Shown: positions 10,894 through 24,060 of the stretch, piece by piece
How the letters are laid out: the number at the start of each line of letters is the position of its first letter
How positions within the stretch are numbered: position 1 is the stretch's first letter
Source: Undaria pinnatifida
Taxonomy: Eukaryota > Sar > Phaeophyceae > Laminariales > Alariaceae
DNA length: 64,000 nt
NCBI GenBank assembly: GCA_012845835.1
Contig: JABAKD010000007.1
Span: 5,905,358 to 5,969,357 of the forward strand
Reading direction: 5' to 3'
The notes under the pieces: model-generated
The model's database searches: none
The model's input: only the letters and a program-made list of their open reading frames with translations
Told to the model about the DNA's origin: nothing
Translations under genes and position numbers: made by a program

Positions 10894-11090
10894 GAGTCAT
10901 CCCACATGGGTAGGGGTCCCTCACAAATTTTCTGCTTCCCTAACACGAGGAGCTCAATATATCACCCCCCAAAGACGACTTCGAGGAAAGCATTCGTTTG
11001 CGCAACCCGACCAAGCGTCTATGCTCTAGTCAAAACAAAGTACTCTCTGAAATATTTTCGCACTAACGGCTATTTCCTCGCATACATACC
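10894..11090. mobile_element. MITE family C, diverged copy
   Basis: The left terminus GAGTCATCCCACATGGGTAG matches the TIR of the element at 42416-42667. The interior matches the reverse complement of that element (GAGCTCAATAT, GACTTCGAGGAA, CAACCCGACCAAGC). The right TIR is too decayed to place exactly. Confidence 0.65.
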
Positions 11091-12375
11091 ATTGAAATCC
11101 CATTTGGCCGGCAACACCATATGGCATTGATCGATCGAAAAGCATTACCCCTAACGTCGGATGTTCGTGTCGAGCAGTATATATCTTGCGTAAGAGACAA
11201 TCGCCTGGTTTCTGGGGGGAGCAGGCACCTTAGAATGTGTTGGAGTAGGCGCACCCTAATAGACGGGCCGATTCCCATACACAGCTGTATCTTTGTCCAA
11301 GACATACCTCCCATGATGATAAAGACGGTGAACACGTGAGGTTGAATATTCTGTCCAGGAGAACCGTGATTCAGAAGCGTTTGGGATTAGGATTTCCCCA
11401 GCCAAATTGGAACGGCTCTAGACCGACCCAACCGAAGAACGAAGCAGCGCAACATTTATTTCGTTCGGCACCCATAATAAGTAAATATTGTGGATAGAAC
11501 CAACGGCTGAGGAGGTTGGCTCGTACCACGTTGCGGTTCCAACCAATCCTCGAGCGCGCTCTTTGGGTCAGGCGTGCTATACAGCATCCAGATCCAGATA
11601 ATGCGGAAGCTCCTGTACGACGCCCCCTCACGCAATTCAAGCGCATGGATAGGTTCCTATGTAAATGAGTTGAAACGTACATGACGAGTTGATGGACATT
11701 AGATAGATAAAAATTCGGTGGGAGAGCTCCCTGGCAGTGACAGGTGCAACCAGGCCTTATGCTGCAGTGGGGCCACCTTCACCGCCAGATAGCACGATTG
11801 ACTCGCAATTTTTTTTCCCTACCTAGTTTTATGTACTAACCGCTGTCGTCGCGGTATGAATCGCTGCCCCCGAACTATGTACCGCTCTCCGCCAAAAAAT
11901 AGTTGCATCTACATGCTAGTCCGTTATCAACACAGCTGTTGCCGAGCCACACGCGAGTGACCTGTAACAGGGTGGACTTGGTCGTGTTTTGGCCTCAAAT
12001 ATCTAGACTTTATAACACGGCTCAAGCACGCACACAACGGCATGATCACGCCTAACGTACCAAGTACAAACACTGTGCCCGATGACGTTGTGCAAGAAAA
12101 ACGACCACAGACGACGATTGGACCGAGTTGCACATACACGTCTATACTTTCTGGTATTGTAGGTGCTGCTATTGCGGACCTTGTGGCGTCCACGCTCCCG
12201 TGTGCGTGCTGACGTGTCGGGGGTATCTCGGGAGGACTAGACTATGTGAATTGCATGTTAGACGGCGCACGGGGGTGGTGTCAAAAGTGAGTAGAATGGC
12301 TGAACATGCGTGCGTGTGTTAGGCGCGAGGAAAGCGAGCATTAATATCATGTTCAAGTTCTCTGTCTCGCGTTCG
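11091..12375. other. No gene or element recognised
   Basis: Overlapping short frames on both strands with no motif. No repeat match noticed. Confidence 0.5.
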
Positions 12376-12379
12376 TTCG

Positions 12380-12426
<47 letters not shown>

Positions 12427-12428
12427 CT
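12376..12428. repeat. (GTGC)n microsatellite
   Basis: About 13 units of GTGC; the minus frame through it reads repeated Ala-Arg-Thr-His. It ends in the imperfect units GCCTGCC. Confidence 0.95.
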
Positions 12429-12782
12429 GCCTACGTGCGATATAACATTGTACAGATAGCGCTGTACGGGTTCCATTGTCCATGGAATTAGAGAGAAAAT
12501 CATTGGTACACCGGACTCTTCGATCAACCCACCAACGAACTTGCAACACGTACGACCATTCCGAGAACCCATGATGCCAGGATATTTGGGTTTCATTTTG
12601 GCAAGCTCACCCGAAGTGCTTCGATATTTTAGAAGTAACACAGCAGTTTCGTGTTGGCATATTAGCCAAACGTTGCACCTGCTACGTACGATCGGCAAAA
12701 CGACGGTGCATGCAGGTGTTTCTCCTTCATCTAATTTTTCAGCTACTACGCCTTTTTGCTTTTGTTGAAATCGGTTTTCTTT

Positions 12783-12930
12783 GTTGGGCAGTATAGGAGT
12801 CGTTCTACGGTAGCCCCCCTGACTTTTCTCTAGCAATATCGCTGGTTTCAAAACTAGCTCCCGGTCGTATCTCCCAAAAAACGGTGGCCCTCGACACCCC
12901 GACGTCGTCGATCGTGAGAGCTTTGCACAC
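12783..12930 (+). repeat. Dispersed repeat H, copy 2
   Basis: Matches 10694-10815 as described there. The minus strand stays open through this block and on to 12258, but contains the microsatellite in frame, so I do not call a gene. Confidence 0.6.
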
Positions 12931-13632
12931 AATAAACATTTTTTATTTTTCTATCAGTAGTATCCTCCCTTGTGTTCAACAGCCATGAAACCTTCGTTAA
13001 ACGACATTGCTGCTTCGGGGGGGGGCTCTCGTAGAATCAGTCACGGGGGCATTTTAAGTACTTGCATGTTGGTTGCCACTTGCCGGGTATGCGGCCATGA
13101 TGTTACTGTTTTTTGTCATCTACAGAGTTGCAAGGACATTTTCCACGGGGTGTACATTGTAGAATCTTTCTGCTGGGCAGTGCTGGTATCCACTTAGTAC
13201 TGTAGTTCTTCTACATGGAAACGACAAAAAAATGACAAAACTTCAAACCTGATTTCGAGGTTTTCTGCACGGAACGTCAACAAGTATAAAGTACCAAATA
13301 CATATACACGTAATCCGAAGTTTGCCCACAGTTTTGAAGGCTTGGTGAAAAAAAAGTGATTGTAAAGGATGAAAAAGTGGTTCACCTTTCTGTCTCCGTC
13401 GACGCCTCCAGCGGGGCACGCACCCTGGTCAACCGGGGTTGGGCGTTGGGACTCACACGGCGGGCTTCCGCGCCTTCGCGAATCACCTCCGCTGTATTCA
13501 CCGTCTTCCTTGGCTGGGCGACACTTTTTTGATATATGGGTGAAATAGATCGGTAAATCCCATTGGATAAATCGACTACGGCTTCGCTGATATACCGATA
13601 TGTTTTCCATGTTTCGGCTCCGCGGACCTACG
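12931..13632. other. No recognised gene; a minus-strand frame of 138 codons
   Basis: The frame at 13194-13610 (minus) contains a GC-rich stretch around 13385-13540 that stands out from the A/T-rich flanks and could be an exon or transposon piece. I recognise no domain. Confidence 0.4.
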
Positions 13633-13652
13633 ATATATATATATATATATAT
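13633..13652. repeat. (TA)n microsatellite
   Basis: Ten TA units directly before a family A copy. Confidence 0.95.
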
Positions 13653-13680
13653 GAAAATATGTACTAGTAAAAAACAACAA

Positions 13681-14205
13681 TTCAGCTGTGAGATCGAAGA
13701 TGTTGTCGAAACTCATCTTTGCAGGCTGTGTGTGATACTCCGATCGCGCGTATTACTGGGTGTATGTCCTCATTAAGGATATAGGTCGGCGACGGTGCCC
13801 TTGGAACTACAATGTAGCTATCAAGACCGTACTGTTACTCAACAGTCTGTGTGCGGAAACTATATAACAGGTTTTTGAGAGGGCAAATATCTGACAGTTG
13901 TGCAAGGAAACGGATCAGTTTATCAAGTGTAACCTGTAAGTCGTATAACCGGTATTGGAAGGGCGGAGTTTTTTAGGGCGTGGGGGCCTTCGATTAAACA
14001 AGAGGGACCGGTGGGCGTGAGATTCCGGGGGGAGGGGGTGGGGGGGGGAGGATCGGGTCAACTCAATGTTTGCGCGGAAAATATTACTCCGTATATAATC
14101 TAATAATGGGGACACACAACCCGTAATACGCGCGGTCGGAGTATCACACACAGTTTGCAAAGATGAATTTCGACAAAATCTTCGATCTCACAGCTGGAGT
14201 GTATT
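13681..14205. mobile_element. Family A, short form with both inverted ends
   Basis: The left end CAGCTGTGAGATCGAAGAT and the right end ATCTTCGATCTCACAGCTG are inverted copies. The inner parts of the TIR (CTCCGATCGCGCGTATTAC and its complement) are also inverted. Between them lie AATCCTGTAAG-type sequence and a poly-G tract. With no coding capacity, this about 525 bp copy looks like a MITE-sized non-autonomous derivative. Confidence 0.8.
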
Positions 14206-14599
14206 TTAACTTTTTTGTAATGTCCTTTAACGGGACAAATTTGACTGTGTTAAAAGGAATGCATCAGTTCATCCTGTATATTATATCTTGAACGTCGTAC
14301 AACCCGTGAGAAGAAGGCGGAGTGTTGAAAGGGGTGGGTTAGGGGGGGGCGGGGGGCGGGGGGAAAATTTGCGACAACATTAGGTCGCATAGATGTACAG
14401 GCTTGCTTTTCGCGTGGTGCCAGGTTTATCCGATGGTGAGGGTGGTGGGGAAGGTAGTATGATATAATCAACCGCGACGATGCGACGGATGCGTCTATAA
14501 ACAGGAACCGGTTTGGGATAAAGTAGAAAAAATCGACAACGCACCCCCACGCGCCGGCCTCTACCGAAACAGGAAATATATATGATACAAAAATATATG

Positions 14600-16190
14600 C
14601 AGAAGAACACTTCATCTGTGAGGTCGAATATTTTGTCGAAACTCACCTTTGCAATCTGTGTGTGATACTCCGATCGCGCGTATTACGGGTTGTGTGTCAT
14701 CATTAAGGATATAAGTCCGCGACTCACCTTGCAACTAAAGTGTAGCTGTCAGGGTCAACAGGTTGATGTTAGGCAGTCTGTGCGCGGAAGCTAAAAACCC
14801 CGTTTCTGAGGGGGACAAAATCTGACAGCTGTGGAAGGAAATGCATCAGTTTATCAGGTGAATCCTGTAAGTGGCATATCCGGTAAGGGAAAGGCGGAGA
14901 TATCAAGGACTTGAGGGCCCGTTTTTTTTCAAAAGGGAGCACGGGTGGGGGGGGGCGAGGGGGGGAGGGATTGGTCCGGCAGCTTAGTTGGTGCATAAAA
15001 ATTATAAATCCTTGAAGCGGATATATCGGACGGTTTTGCAAAAAAGGCACCAGTTTATCGTGGGGGGGGCGGGGGTCGCGACGGGGAGGGCAGCTCAAAC
15101 TGTGCGTAGAAACTACACGTCCGGTAAGGGGATAAATGTGTTTGAACGCCCCACTTGAAATCGAAATCGGCCAGAGTGAAAAACACTTCTACGCAATTGG
15201 TATCACGTCATTATCGTTCTAGCCATCCACGACGTAGCTTTCATTCAATTCCCCTCCTCCCCTTTAACGCCTCTTCTTTACCCACACCCCGCACGATCAC
15301 CTAGACCCAACACCGCGCGTAAAGCAAGCGACTACATATATGATTAATACGCGCGATCGGAGGATCACACACAAGGTTGCGAAGATCAGTGTCGAGCAAA
15401 TCCTTGATCTCATAGCTGGAGTGTATTTCAATAATATATGTGACCTAAACCTCTCGAAAACCCTTTCCCCCCCCCGCCCCCCCCCCCCCCTTTTTTATTT
15501 TTTTCTTGTTTTCTTTTGTTTTTTTCCACGCTCTCTCTTGCTAAACGCCCCACCCAAAATCAAAATCTGCCAGAGTAACACTTCCACAGCCTGGATATCG
15601 TCTCATATCGTCCATGCCGCTGATTTAGTTCCCACCTCCCTCCCGCTGCGAACGCCCCCTCCTTCCCCACCACCCGCACCATCGCTTTGACCTAACACCA
15701 CCCGTATAGGAAACCCCTACATCTATGCGACCTTAAGCCATCCCCCCCTCCCCCCCCTTCCCCCGCCACATCCCTCAACCACAACAAGGATTAATAGTTT
15801 CCACGCCAAAATAACCTGCCCCAACCGTCCCGTTCCCGCCCTGCCCCCCTCCCGCCCCGCTTCCGATCAAAATCAGGCCCCCACGTCCTTAAAACCTCCG
15901 CTGTTCCCTCACCGGTTTTTCCACTTACAGTATTCACTTGATAAACGGATGCATTTCCTTCCACGGTTGTCAGAATTTGTACCCCTCAGGAACGGGTTTC
16001 CAAGTTTCCGCGCACAGACTGACCAACATCACACTGTTGACCCTGATAGCTACACTGTAGTTCTAAGGGGAGTCATCAACCTATATCCTTAATGAGGACA
16101 CACAACCCGTAATACGCGCGATCGAAGTATCACACTCAGCTTGCAAAAATGAGTTTCGACAAAATCTTCGATCTCACAGCTGGAGTCTAT
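14600..16190. mobile_element. Family A, 1.6 kb form
   Basis: The left terminus starts at ATCTGTGAGGTCGAATATTTT and the right terminus ends in GATCTCACAGCTGGAGTC. The interior has a G-rich half (14880-15100) and then a C-rich half (15230-15900), as if two modules met in inverted orientation. An internal diverged end, AATCCTTGATCTCATAGCTG, lies near 15401-15421. About 25 A/T-rich bases separate its right end from the next copy. Confidence 0.8.
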
Positions 16191-16211
16191 TCTAATAATA
16201 AAAAATATATG

Positions 16212-17340
16212 AAAATACACTCCAGCTGTGAGATCGAATATTTCGTCGAAACTCATCTTTGCAATCTGTGTGTCATACTCCGATCGCGCGTATTACGAGT
16301 TGTGTGTCTTCATCAAGGATACAAGTCGGCGACCCCCCTTACAACTACAGTGTAGATATCAGGGTCAACAGGGTGATTTTAGTCAGTCCGTGCGCGGAAA
16401 CTAAAAAACCCGTTTAGGAGGGGGGAAAAATCTGACAGCCGTGGAGGGAATTGTATCCTTATATCAAGTGAATCCTGTAAGTCGAATAACCGGTTAGGGG
16501 GGGGGGGCGGAGTTTCGAAGGACGTGGGGGCCTGGTTTTGATCAAAAGCGAGCGGGGTTGGATGGGGAGGGAGGGGGGGAAAGAGGGGGGGGGGGGGGGG
16601 CTGACGGGCGGGAATTTTTGGGCGAGTAAGCTATAAATCCTTTCAAGGGGACAAATCTGACGGGTTCGGGAAAAATAAAAAAATATATAAATATATATAC
16701 ACAAGAAAAACAAAGAAATGCACCAGTTTATCATGGGGGGGCGGGGGGGGGGGGGGGGGGGTTGGGGCAGGGTTGGGGCGTGTGGGGCAGCGCAATCTGT
16801 GCGTGGAAACTATACATTGTTTTGAGCGGATAAATGTGACGGTTTTGGCAAGAACGCATCAGTTTATTACGTATATCCTGGGCTAAGTCGTACAATCAGT
16901 GAGTAGAGAGAGGGCGGAGTGTTCGAGGAAGTGGGGTTGGGATGGGTTGGGGGGAGTTTGAAAGGTGGGGGGGTGGTGGACGGGGAAGGGGGCGGGGGGG
17001 GGGGGAGGGGGGAGGGGTAGGGGGATGGGGGGGAGGGGGGGGGGGAGGGGGGGGGGGGAAGGTTTTTAGGTGAAGGAGTTTTCATATACGTGTGGGTGCT
17101 AGGTCTGGGCGATGGTGCGGGTGGTGGGGAAGAAGGGGGCGTTCGGGGCGGGGGGGGCGGGGGAACAGCGGCATAGATGGCTCTCGAAAGATAATGAGGT
17201 GATATCCAGTGCTTGAAGTGTTTATTAATGTGGCGGATTTCGATATTGGGTGGGGCGTTTGAACAAGGGAGTGTGAGGAGGGGAGGGGGGGGGGAGAGGG
17301 GCGGGGGCAGATTTCAAGAGTTTAGGTCACAAATAATATT
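16212..17340 (+). mobile_element. Family A, one-ended G-rich copy
   Basis: Starts AAAATACACTCCAGCTGTGAG and continues through the standard TIR and G-rich modules (poly-G-rich 16495-17060). The frames across it are Pro/Gly-rich composition artefacts. Confidence 0.8.
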
Positions 17341-17344
17341 CAAA

Positions 17345-17640
17345 TAATATGGTACGTGGTGTGATATAGAGTAGGAAAACAACGCAACTCAGCGATCAAC
17401 CACGGTATGCTAGAAGGCATGTTTTTGTGAACATCACTAACACAAGCATCAGACCTGGCTTCAACATCTACAGGAAACCACAACATCTTCATCGACACGG
17501 AAAAAACATAGCATATAACCTAGTCAGAAAAATAGTTATAGGTAGATGTGTTAAAATTGTGGCAGACCACACCACCTAGCATATTTCGTACGTATCGTCT
17601 CCATAATCGCCCCCTACCTTATCTATGCTGAACGAAGTAA
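17345..17640 (-). repeat. Family A long-form tail, strongly diverged
   Basis: Reverse-strand match to the tail module: TGTTTTTGTGAACATCACTAAC corresponds to GTTTTCATGAGCACCACTAAC at 50341. ACAGGAAACCACAACATCTTC matches the block at 50391, and the GCAGACCACACCACC block also corresponds. Much more diverged than the copy at 50335-50600, so older. Confidence 0.6.
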
Positions 17641-17734
17641 GGCAAATACGCGCGACACATCAAGCGTCTCTATAAGGCCACGGGAGACCGCACAGGAACA
17701 TTTTAGGTAGGAGCTCGTATAGGGGCATTTCGCG

Positions 17735-19872
17735 GACGTACAAAAATACTTACAAAATATGGTGTGGCATCTCCAAAACAATATCCTTGTTTCGAAATTA
17801 ATATAAAAAATAAAATAAACTCCTGCTGAGAGATCGAATATTTTGTCGAAACTCATCTTTGCAAGCTGTGTGTGGTACTCCGATCGCGCGTATTACGGGT
17901 TGTGTGTCCGCATTAAGAATATAGGTCGGCGACTCCCCTTGCAACTACAGTGTAGCTATCAGGGTCAACAGGGTGAGTTTAGGCAGTCTGTGCGCGGAAA
18001 TTAAAACACCCGTTTCTGAGGGGGACAAAATCTGACAGCTGTGGAAGGAAATGCATTATACAACAATAATAAGCAAATACCTAATATTATACTTTTTTTG
18101 GGGGTGCTTTTAGTCCTTATTTAGACTCCATAGCCATTCTACAACTTGTAATATCATCTCTGATGATCAAGATTAAATACAACCAAAATGCTGGATATTT
18201 TCTGTCTGTCGCTTTTAGAGGGCTTAGGTATTACTATGAAAAGTGATGTGTGCAGTTGCCGAGCATATATATGATAGCGGTCACCTGCGATAGCCGAGTT
18301 TTCTGTCGTATAGGATATGAGTTGGCATTTTAGTTCAATTTCATGTAACCATTTTCCCGTAGTTTCAAGAATGAAGAAAAAACGGTAACTGCCGAAAGCA
18401 TGACGTGTGATCCTGGTCGTTAGAAATGATCACGGTTTTGTTCAGTGTGTTAACGGTCTACACTATTGACAGATGGTACAGGGTGTATGGTCGTGGCTGT
18501 TGGCCGAGAAAAGTTCACATATGATACATGTATACTTTCGAAGTATATTATAAGAGTATATATATGATTGTACTTATCGATTGAAATATTCAATAATATT
18601 TCGATCCATGTACAAAAAAAAATTATGTACCAGGTAGCTTTAAACACGTTGTGTATCAAACCTCCTAGAGAAAAAAAAAACCACAAGGCAGGTGATAAAC
18701 AGGGGTGTCTCCTTGCTGCAACTGCCACATTCGTCCCCTTTAAGGGTTTGAAGTTTACGCGCACATATTGGAATGCTCGCCCCCGAACCCCCCCCCTCCC
18801 CCCCGCCCCGGCCCCTCTTGTTCAAACGCCCCACCTGGAATCAAAATCTACCATAGGAGTAAACACTACCAGCCAGCTGATATCATCTCATTATCCATCT
18901 AGCAATCCATGCCGTAGCTCCCACTCATCCCCGCCCTCCGCCCCTCCCACCCCTTTTTGTTCCCGTCCAGTTCGTTCAAATGCCCCATTTACAATCAAAG
19001 TCATCCAGAGTAATAAACACTTCTAAGCAATTGGTATCACGGCAAACTCTTTCTAGCCATCTATGACGTAGCTTTCATTCATCCCCCCTCCCCCCCTCCA
19101 ACGCCCCCTCCTTCCCCACACCCCGCACGATCGCCTAGACCCCGCAGCCCGCGTATAGCAAGCCCATACATATATGAATAATACGCGCGATCGGAGGATC
19201 ACACGAAATGTTGCGAAGGTCAGTGTCGACCAAATCCTTGATCTCATAGCTGGAGTGTATATAAATGTTATAATATGTTACCTAAACCCCTTCAAAAGCC
19301 TTCCCCCCCCCACACTTTTGTTTTTCATCCTCCTCGCATTCCCTTGCTTAAACGCCACACCTAATATCGAAATCCGCCAGAGTAATAAACACTTACACGC
19401 CCTGGATATCGCCTCGTTATCGTTTCAGAGCCGTCCACGCCGCTACTGCAATTCCCCACCCATCCCCGCCCCCAACGCCCCTCCTTCCTCACCACCCGCA
19501 CCATCGCCTAGACCTAGCACCACGCGAATAGCAAACCCCTACATCTATGCGACCTGAAGCCTTCCCTCCCGCCCCCCGCACCCCCCCCGGCACATTTCCC
19601 CCTCTCTCCCTCACAAGAAGTATTTATAGTTTCCACGCACAATTGACCTCCTCCACCCGTTCCCTTCCCCCCCTTCCCCCCTCCCGCCCCTCTTTTGATC
19701 AAAATCAGGCCCCCACGTCAATAAAAACTCCGCCCTCCCCCTCACCGGGTATTCGACTTACAGCATTCACTTTATACAGTGATGCATTTCCTTCCACAGC
19801 TGTCAGATTTTGTCCCGCTTAGAAACGGGTTTTATAGTTCCCGCGCACAGACTGCCTGACACACACCCTGTT
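17735..19872. repeat. Left copy of the gap-flanking 2.1 kb duplication (contains family A)
   Basis: Aligned end to end with 20373-22520; differences are nearly all single-base indels, many in homopolymers. It holds a family A left end (17815), a block without other matches (18060-18480), and minus-oriented long-form modules (18540-19870). It ends exactly at the N run. See the gap entry. Confidence 0.9.
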
Positions 19873-20372
19873 NNNNNNNNNNNNNNNNNNNNNNNNNNNN
19901 NNNNNNNNNNNNNNNNNNNNNNNNNNNNNNNNNNNNNNNNNNNNNNNNNNNNNNNNNNNNNNNNNNNNNNNNNNNNNNNNNNNNNNNNNNNNNNNNNNNN
20001 NNNNNNNNNNNNNNNNNNNNNNNNNNNNNNNNNNNNNNNNNNNNNNNNNNNNNNNNNNNNNNNNNNNNNNNNNNNNNNNNNNNNNNNNNNNNNNNNNNNN
20101 NNNNNNNNNNNNNNNNNNNNNNNNNNNNNNNNNNNNNNNNNNNNNNNNNNNNNNNNNNNNNNNNNNNNNNNNNNNNNNNNNNNNNNNNNNNNNNNNNNNN
20201 NNNNNNNNNNNNNNNNNNNNNNNNNNNNNNNNNNNNNNNNNNNNNNNNNNNNNNNNNNNNNNNNNNNNNNNNNNNNNNNNNNNNNNNNNNNNNNNNNNNN
20301 NNNNNNNNNNNNNNNNNNNNNNNNNNNNNNNNNNNNNNNNNNNNNNNNNNNNNNNNNNNNNNNNNNNNNNNN
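19873..20372. other. Assembly gap, exactly 500 N
   Basis: The run length is a round 500, a placeholder. Frames reported across it are meaningless. Confidence 0.99.
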
Positions 20373-22670
20373 GACGTACAAAATACTTACAAAATATGGT
20401 GTGGCATCTCCAAAACAATATCCTTGTTTCGAAATTAATATAAAAAATAAAATAAACTCCTGCTGAGAGACGAATATTTTGTCGTAAACTCATCTTTGCA
20501 AGCTGTGTGTGGTACTCCGATCGGCGCGTATTACGGGTTGTGTGTCCGCATTAAGAATATAGGTCGGCGACTTCCCCTTGCAACTACAGTGTAGCTATCA
20601 GGGTCAACAGGGTGAGTTTAGCAGTCTGTGCGCGGAAATTAAAACACCCGTTTCTGAGGGGGACAAAATCTGACAGCTGTGGAAGGAAATGCATTATACA
20701 ACAATAATAAGCAAATACCTAATATTATACTTTTTTTGGGGGTGCTTTTAGTCCTTATTTAGACTCCATAGCCATTCTACAACTTGTAATATTCATCTCT
20801 GATGATCAAGATTAAATACAACCAAAATGCTGGATTATTTTCTGTCTGTCGCTTTTAGAGGGCTTAGGTATTACTATGAAAAGTGATGTGTGCAGTTGCC
20901 GAGCATAATATGATAGCGGTCACCTGCGATAGCCGAGTTTTCTGTCGTATAGGATATGAGTTGGCATTTTAGTTCAATTTCATGTAACCATTTTCCCGTA
21001 GTTTCAAGAATGAAGAAAAAACGTAACTGCCGAAAGCATGACGTGTGATCCTGGTCGTTAGAAATGATCACGGTTTTGTTCAGTGTGTTTAACGGTCTAC
21101 ACTATTGACAGATGGTACAGGGTGTATGGTCGTGGCTGTTGGCCGGAGAAAAGTTCAACATATGATACATGTATACTTTCGAAGTATATTATAAGAGTAT
21201 ATATATGATTGTACTTATCGATTGAAATATTCAATAATATTTCGATCCATGTACAAAAAAAAATTATGTACCAGGTAGCTTTAAACACGTTGTGTATCAA
21301 ACCTCCTAGAGAAAAAAAAAAACCACAAGGCAGGTGATAAACAGGGGTGTCTCCTTGCTGCAACTGCCACATTCGTCCCCTTTAAGGGTTTGAAGGTTTA
21401 CGGCGCACATATTGGAATGCTCGCCCCCGAACCCCCCCCCCTCCCCCCCCGCCCCGGCCCCTCTTGTTCAAACGCCCCACCTGGAATCAAAATCTACCAT
21501 AGGAGTAAACACTACCAGCCCAGCTGATATCATCTCATTATCCATCTAGCAATCCATGCCGTAGCTCCCACTCATCCCCGCCCTCCGCCCCCTCCCACCC
21601 CTTTTTGTTCCCGTCCAGTTCGTTTCAAATGCCCCCCATTTACAATCAAAGTCATCCAGAGTAATAACACTTCTAAGCAATTGGTATCACGGCAAACTCT
21701 TTCTAGCCATCTATGACGTAGCTTTCATTCATCCCCCCTCCCCCCCCTCCAACGCCCCCTCCTTCCCCACACCCCGCACGATCGCCTAGACCCCGCAGCC
21801 CGCGTATAGCAAGCCCATACATATATGAATAATACGCGCGATCGGAGGATCACACGAAATGTTGCGAAGGTCAGTGTCGACCAAATCCTTGATCTCATAG
21901 CTGGAGTGTATATAAATGTTATAATATGTTACCTAAACCCCTTCAAAAGCCTTCCCCCCCCCCACACTTTTGTTTTTCATCCTCCTCGCATTCCCTTGCT
22001 TAAACGCCACACCTAATATCGAAATCCGCCAGAGTAATAAACACTTACACGCCCTGGATATCGCCTCGTTATCGTTTCAGAGCCGTCCACGCCGCTACTG
22101 CAATTCCCACCCATCCCCGCCCCCAACGCCCCCTCCTTCCTCACCACCCGCACCATCGCCTAGACCTAGCACCACGCGAATAGCAAACCCCTACATCTAT
22201 GCGACCTGAAGCCTTCCCTCCCGCCCCCCGCACCCCCCCGGCACATTTCCCCCTCTCTCCCTCACAGAAGTATTTATAGTTTCCACGCACAAATTGACCT
22301 CCTCCACCCGTTCCCTTCCCCCCCTTCCCCCCTCCCGCCCCTCTTTTGATCAAAATCAGGCCCCCACGTCAATAAAAACTCCGCCCTCCCCTCACCGGGT
22401 ATTCGACTTACAGCATTCACTTTATACAGTGATGCATTTCCTTCCACAGCTGTCAGATTTTGTCCCGCTTAGAAACGGGTTTTATAGTTCCCGCGCACAG
22501 ACTGCCTGACACACCCTGTTGACCCTGACAGCTACACTGTAGTTGTAAGGGGAGTCCCGACCTATGTCCTTAATGAGAACACACAAGTCGTAATGCGCGC
22601 GATCAAAGTATCACACACAGCTTGCAAAGATGCGTTTCGACGAAATCTTCGATCTCACAGCTGGAGAGTT
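20373..22670. repeat. Right copy of the duplication, then a family A right end
   Basis: 20373-22520 repeats 17735-19872. The copy here has extra or missing single bases (for example GATCGGCGCG versus GATCGCGCG), typical of lower consensus quality at a contig end. It continues past the duplicated part into ATCTTCGATCTCACAGCTGG at about 22647-22666, closing a family A element. Confidence 0.9.
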
Positions 22671-22964
22671 TATTATAATTTTTATAATATGCATCCGTGC
22701 TTCTTTTTTTCGTTGCAACAACGAGGGGTGATGGATTGGGTGCCTGCGTTTTCAACACACAACTAAATTTCCAACTTGTCTGGTGTTATGGTTGCTTAAA
22801 CACAGTACCTGTGGTACCAGGGATGGAAATCGCGCTATATTTACGCAGTTTCTGGGCAATACGTGTAGTGGATGATAGGATTGTAATGCCCCCCTCCCCC
22901 CCCCCACCCCCAATGCGCTGTACAAAATCGAGGGATCAGGAAAAAAGGGTAGATTAAGATACGA

Positions 22965-23280
22965 CTTTTATTTTTTCCCCCACACTTCTACGTCCCAGCT
23001 TCTGGACAAGCCGTGGTCACAGGTGTCGTCCCTTCTTCTCCCCGGTTCTTGCCTTCAATGTTTATCGCGCATAGGGTTCAGCAATCCCACTGCTCGTCGT
23101 TTTTTCATTGAGTGTTGCTTACTGACGCTTGCGCGCTTTCCGCAAGTCTAGTTGTGTACAAGAAAAAGTCCCCACGAATTCATACGAGGGTGCACCTGGG
23201 GGAACTCGAACTCACGAAACTGAAAAAAAATTAGTATCAGGATCGAGGATAATAACCTGATACGCCACCGGGGCGACCGG
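22965..23280 (-). mobile_element. tRNA-derived SINE, copy 1
   Basis: On the minus strand the head begins CCGGTCGCCCCGGTGGCG. It has an A-box-like GGTGGCGTATCAGG and a B-box-like GAGTTCGAGTTCC, as in a tRNA-derived Pol III promoter. The body (GGAAAGCGCG, GTGGGATTGCTGAACCCTAT, GGCTTGTCCAGAAG) matches 26486-26925. An A-rich tail lies at the left edge on the plus strand. The target lies beside family A DNA. Confidence 0.75.
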
Positions 23281-24060
23281 CTTTATATTTTCCACAGGTA
23301 GTCACACGTCAGTTACGAACGAATGCACAGCAGTAGTTTACGATTAAAAAAATTGTTGTTTTCAGGAGCGTTTTACAAGAAAATATTAGATTTCTATCTT
23401 CGAGCTGGTGGTGGGGCGGAAAGAGATGTCGATCGTCCACGTGCCATAATCTTTTCAACTCCCGGATTTACCGCGAGACATCATCACCACCGCCGTAATC
23501 TTGCGGTTAACCCCTGGTAATAATATATTGGAGGTCGAGCTGGCAGGGTGCTTGATTTCATTGAACAGGTACAGTAGGTAGATACATGATGAATGCTGGC
23601 TTCCACAGTTGAAAGAGCACATGTCCTAATCAAAGTGTCCTGTAATACCAACGCGTATTGAGAGCTTGCTACATGGACTAAGCTAGAGAGAACTGGTTGG
23701 ACAAAATGATGCTTGACGCCTTATTGGGGGAGGTTGACGCCGGAGTGAGGGGTTATATCTTAGCTCATACCAGGGTATATATATAGTCATAAAATTTTTG
23801 TTGAAGGCGATGCTATTTCTTTTTTTTTTCTTGAGGATGGGATTTTTTAGTTGCATTAATCTAGGATTGAATGAGCATTGTCATGACAGATGTCATGTGC
23901 AGGAGGGATGTAGCATTCCGCATGGACTCGTATCAATATCCGAGAATCGAACTTGGGTCTGCGTTGATAGTAATAATAGATATATACTATTTTTCATTTT
24001 GCCTGAGGCATGTTGAGAACGAGAGTATCTACCACCAGAATTTGCTAGATTGACAATTTG
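23281..24060. other. No recognised gene
   Basis: Short frames only. ATCGAACTTGGGTC near 23947 resembles a reverse B-box/T-arm, but I could not fold a full tRNA or find a paired A-box, so no RNA gene is called. Confidence 0.45.

Noticed and set aside
12258-12932. Minus-strand frame of 224 codons
   Set aside because: It includes the (GTGC)n microsatellite in frame and dispersed repeat H; no recognised domain or gene signal.
13681-16200. CRISPR-like direct repeats
   Set aside because: Repeats are long, inverted and dispersed, with eukaryotic transposon features; no regular spacer pattern.
19803-20493. Long frames of over 190 codons
   Set aside because: They run through the 500 N gap.
23930-23965. 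Possible tRNA T-arm on the minus strand
   Set aside because: No acceptor, D-arm or anticodon arm could be assembled around it.
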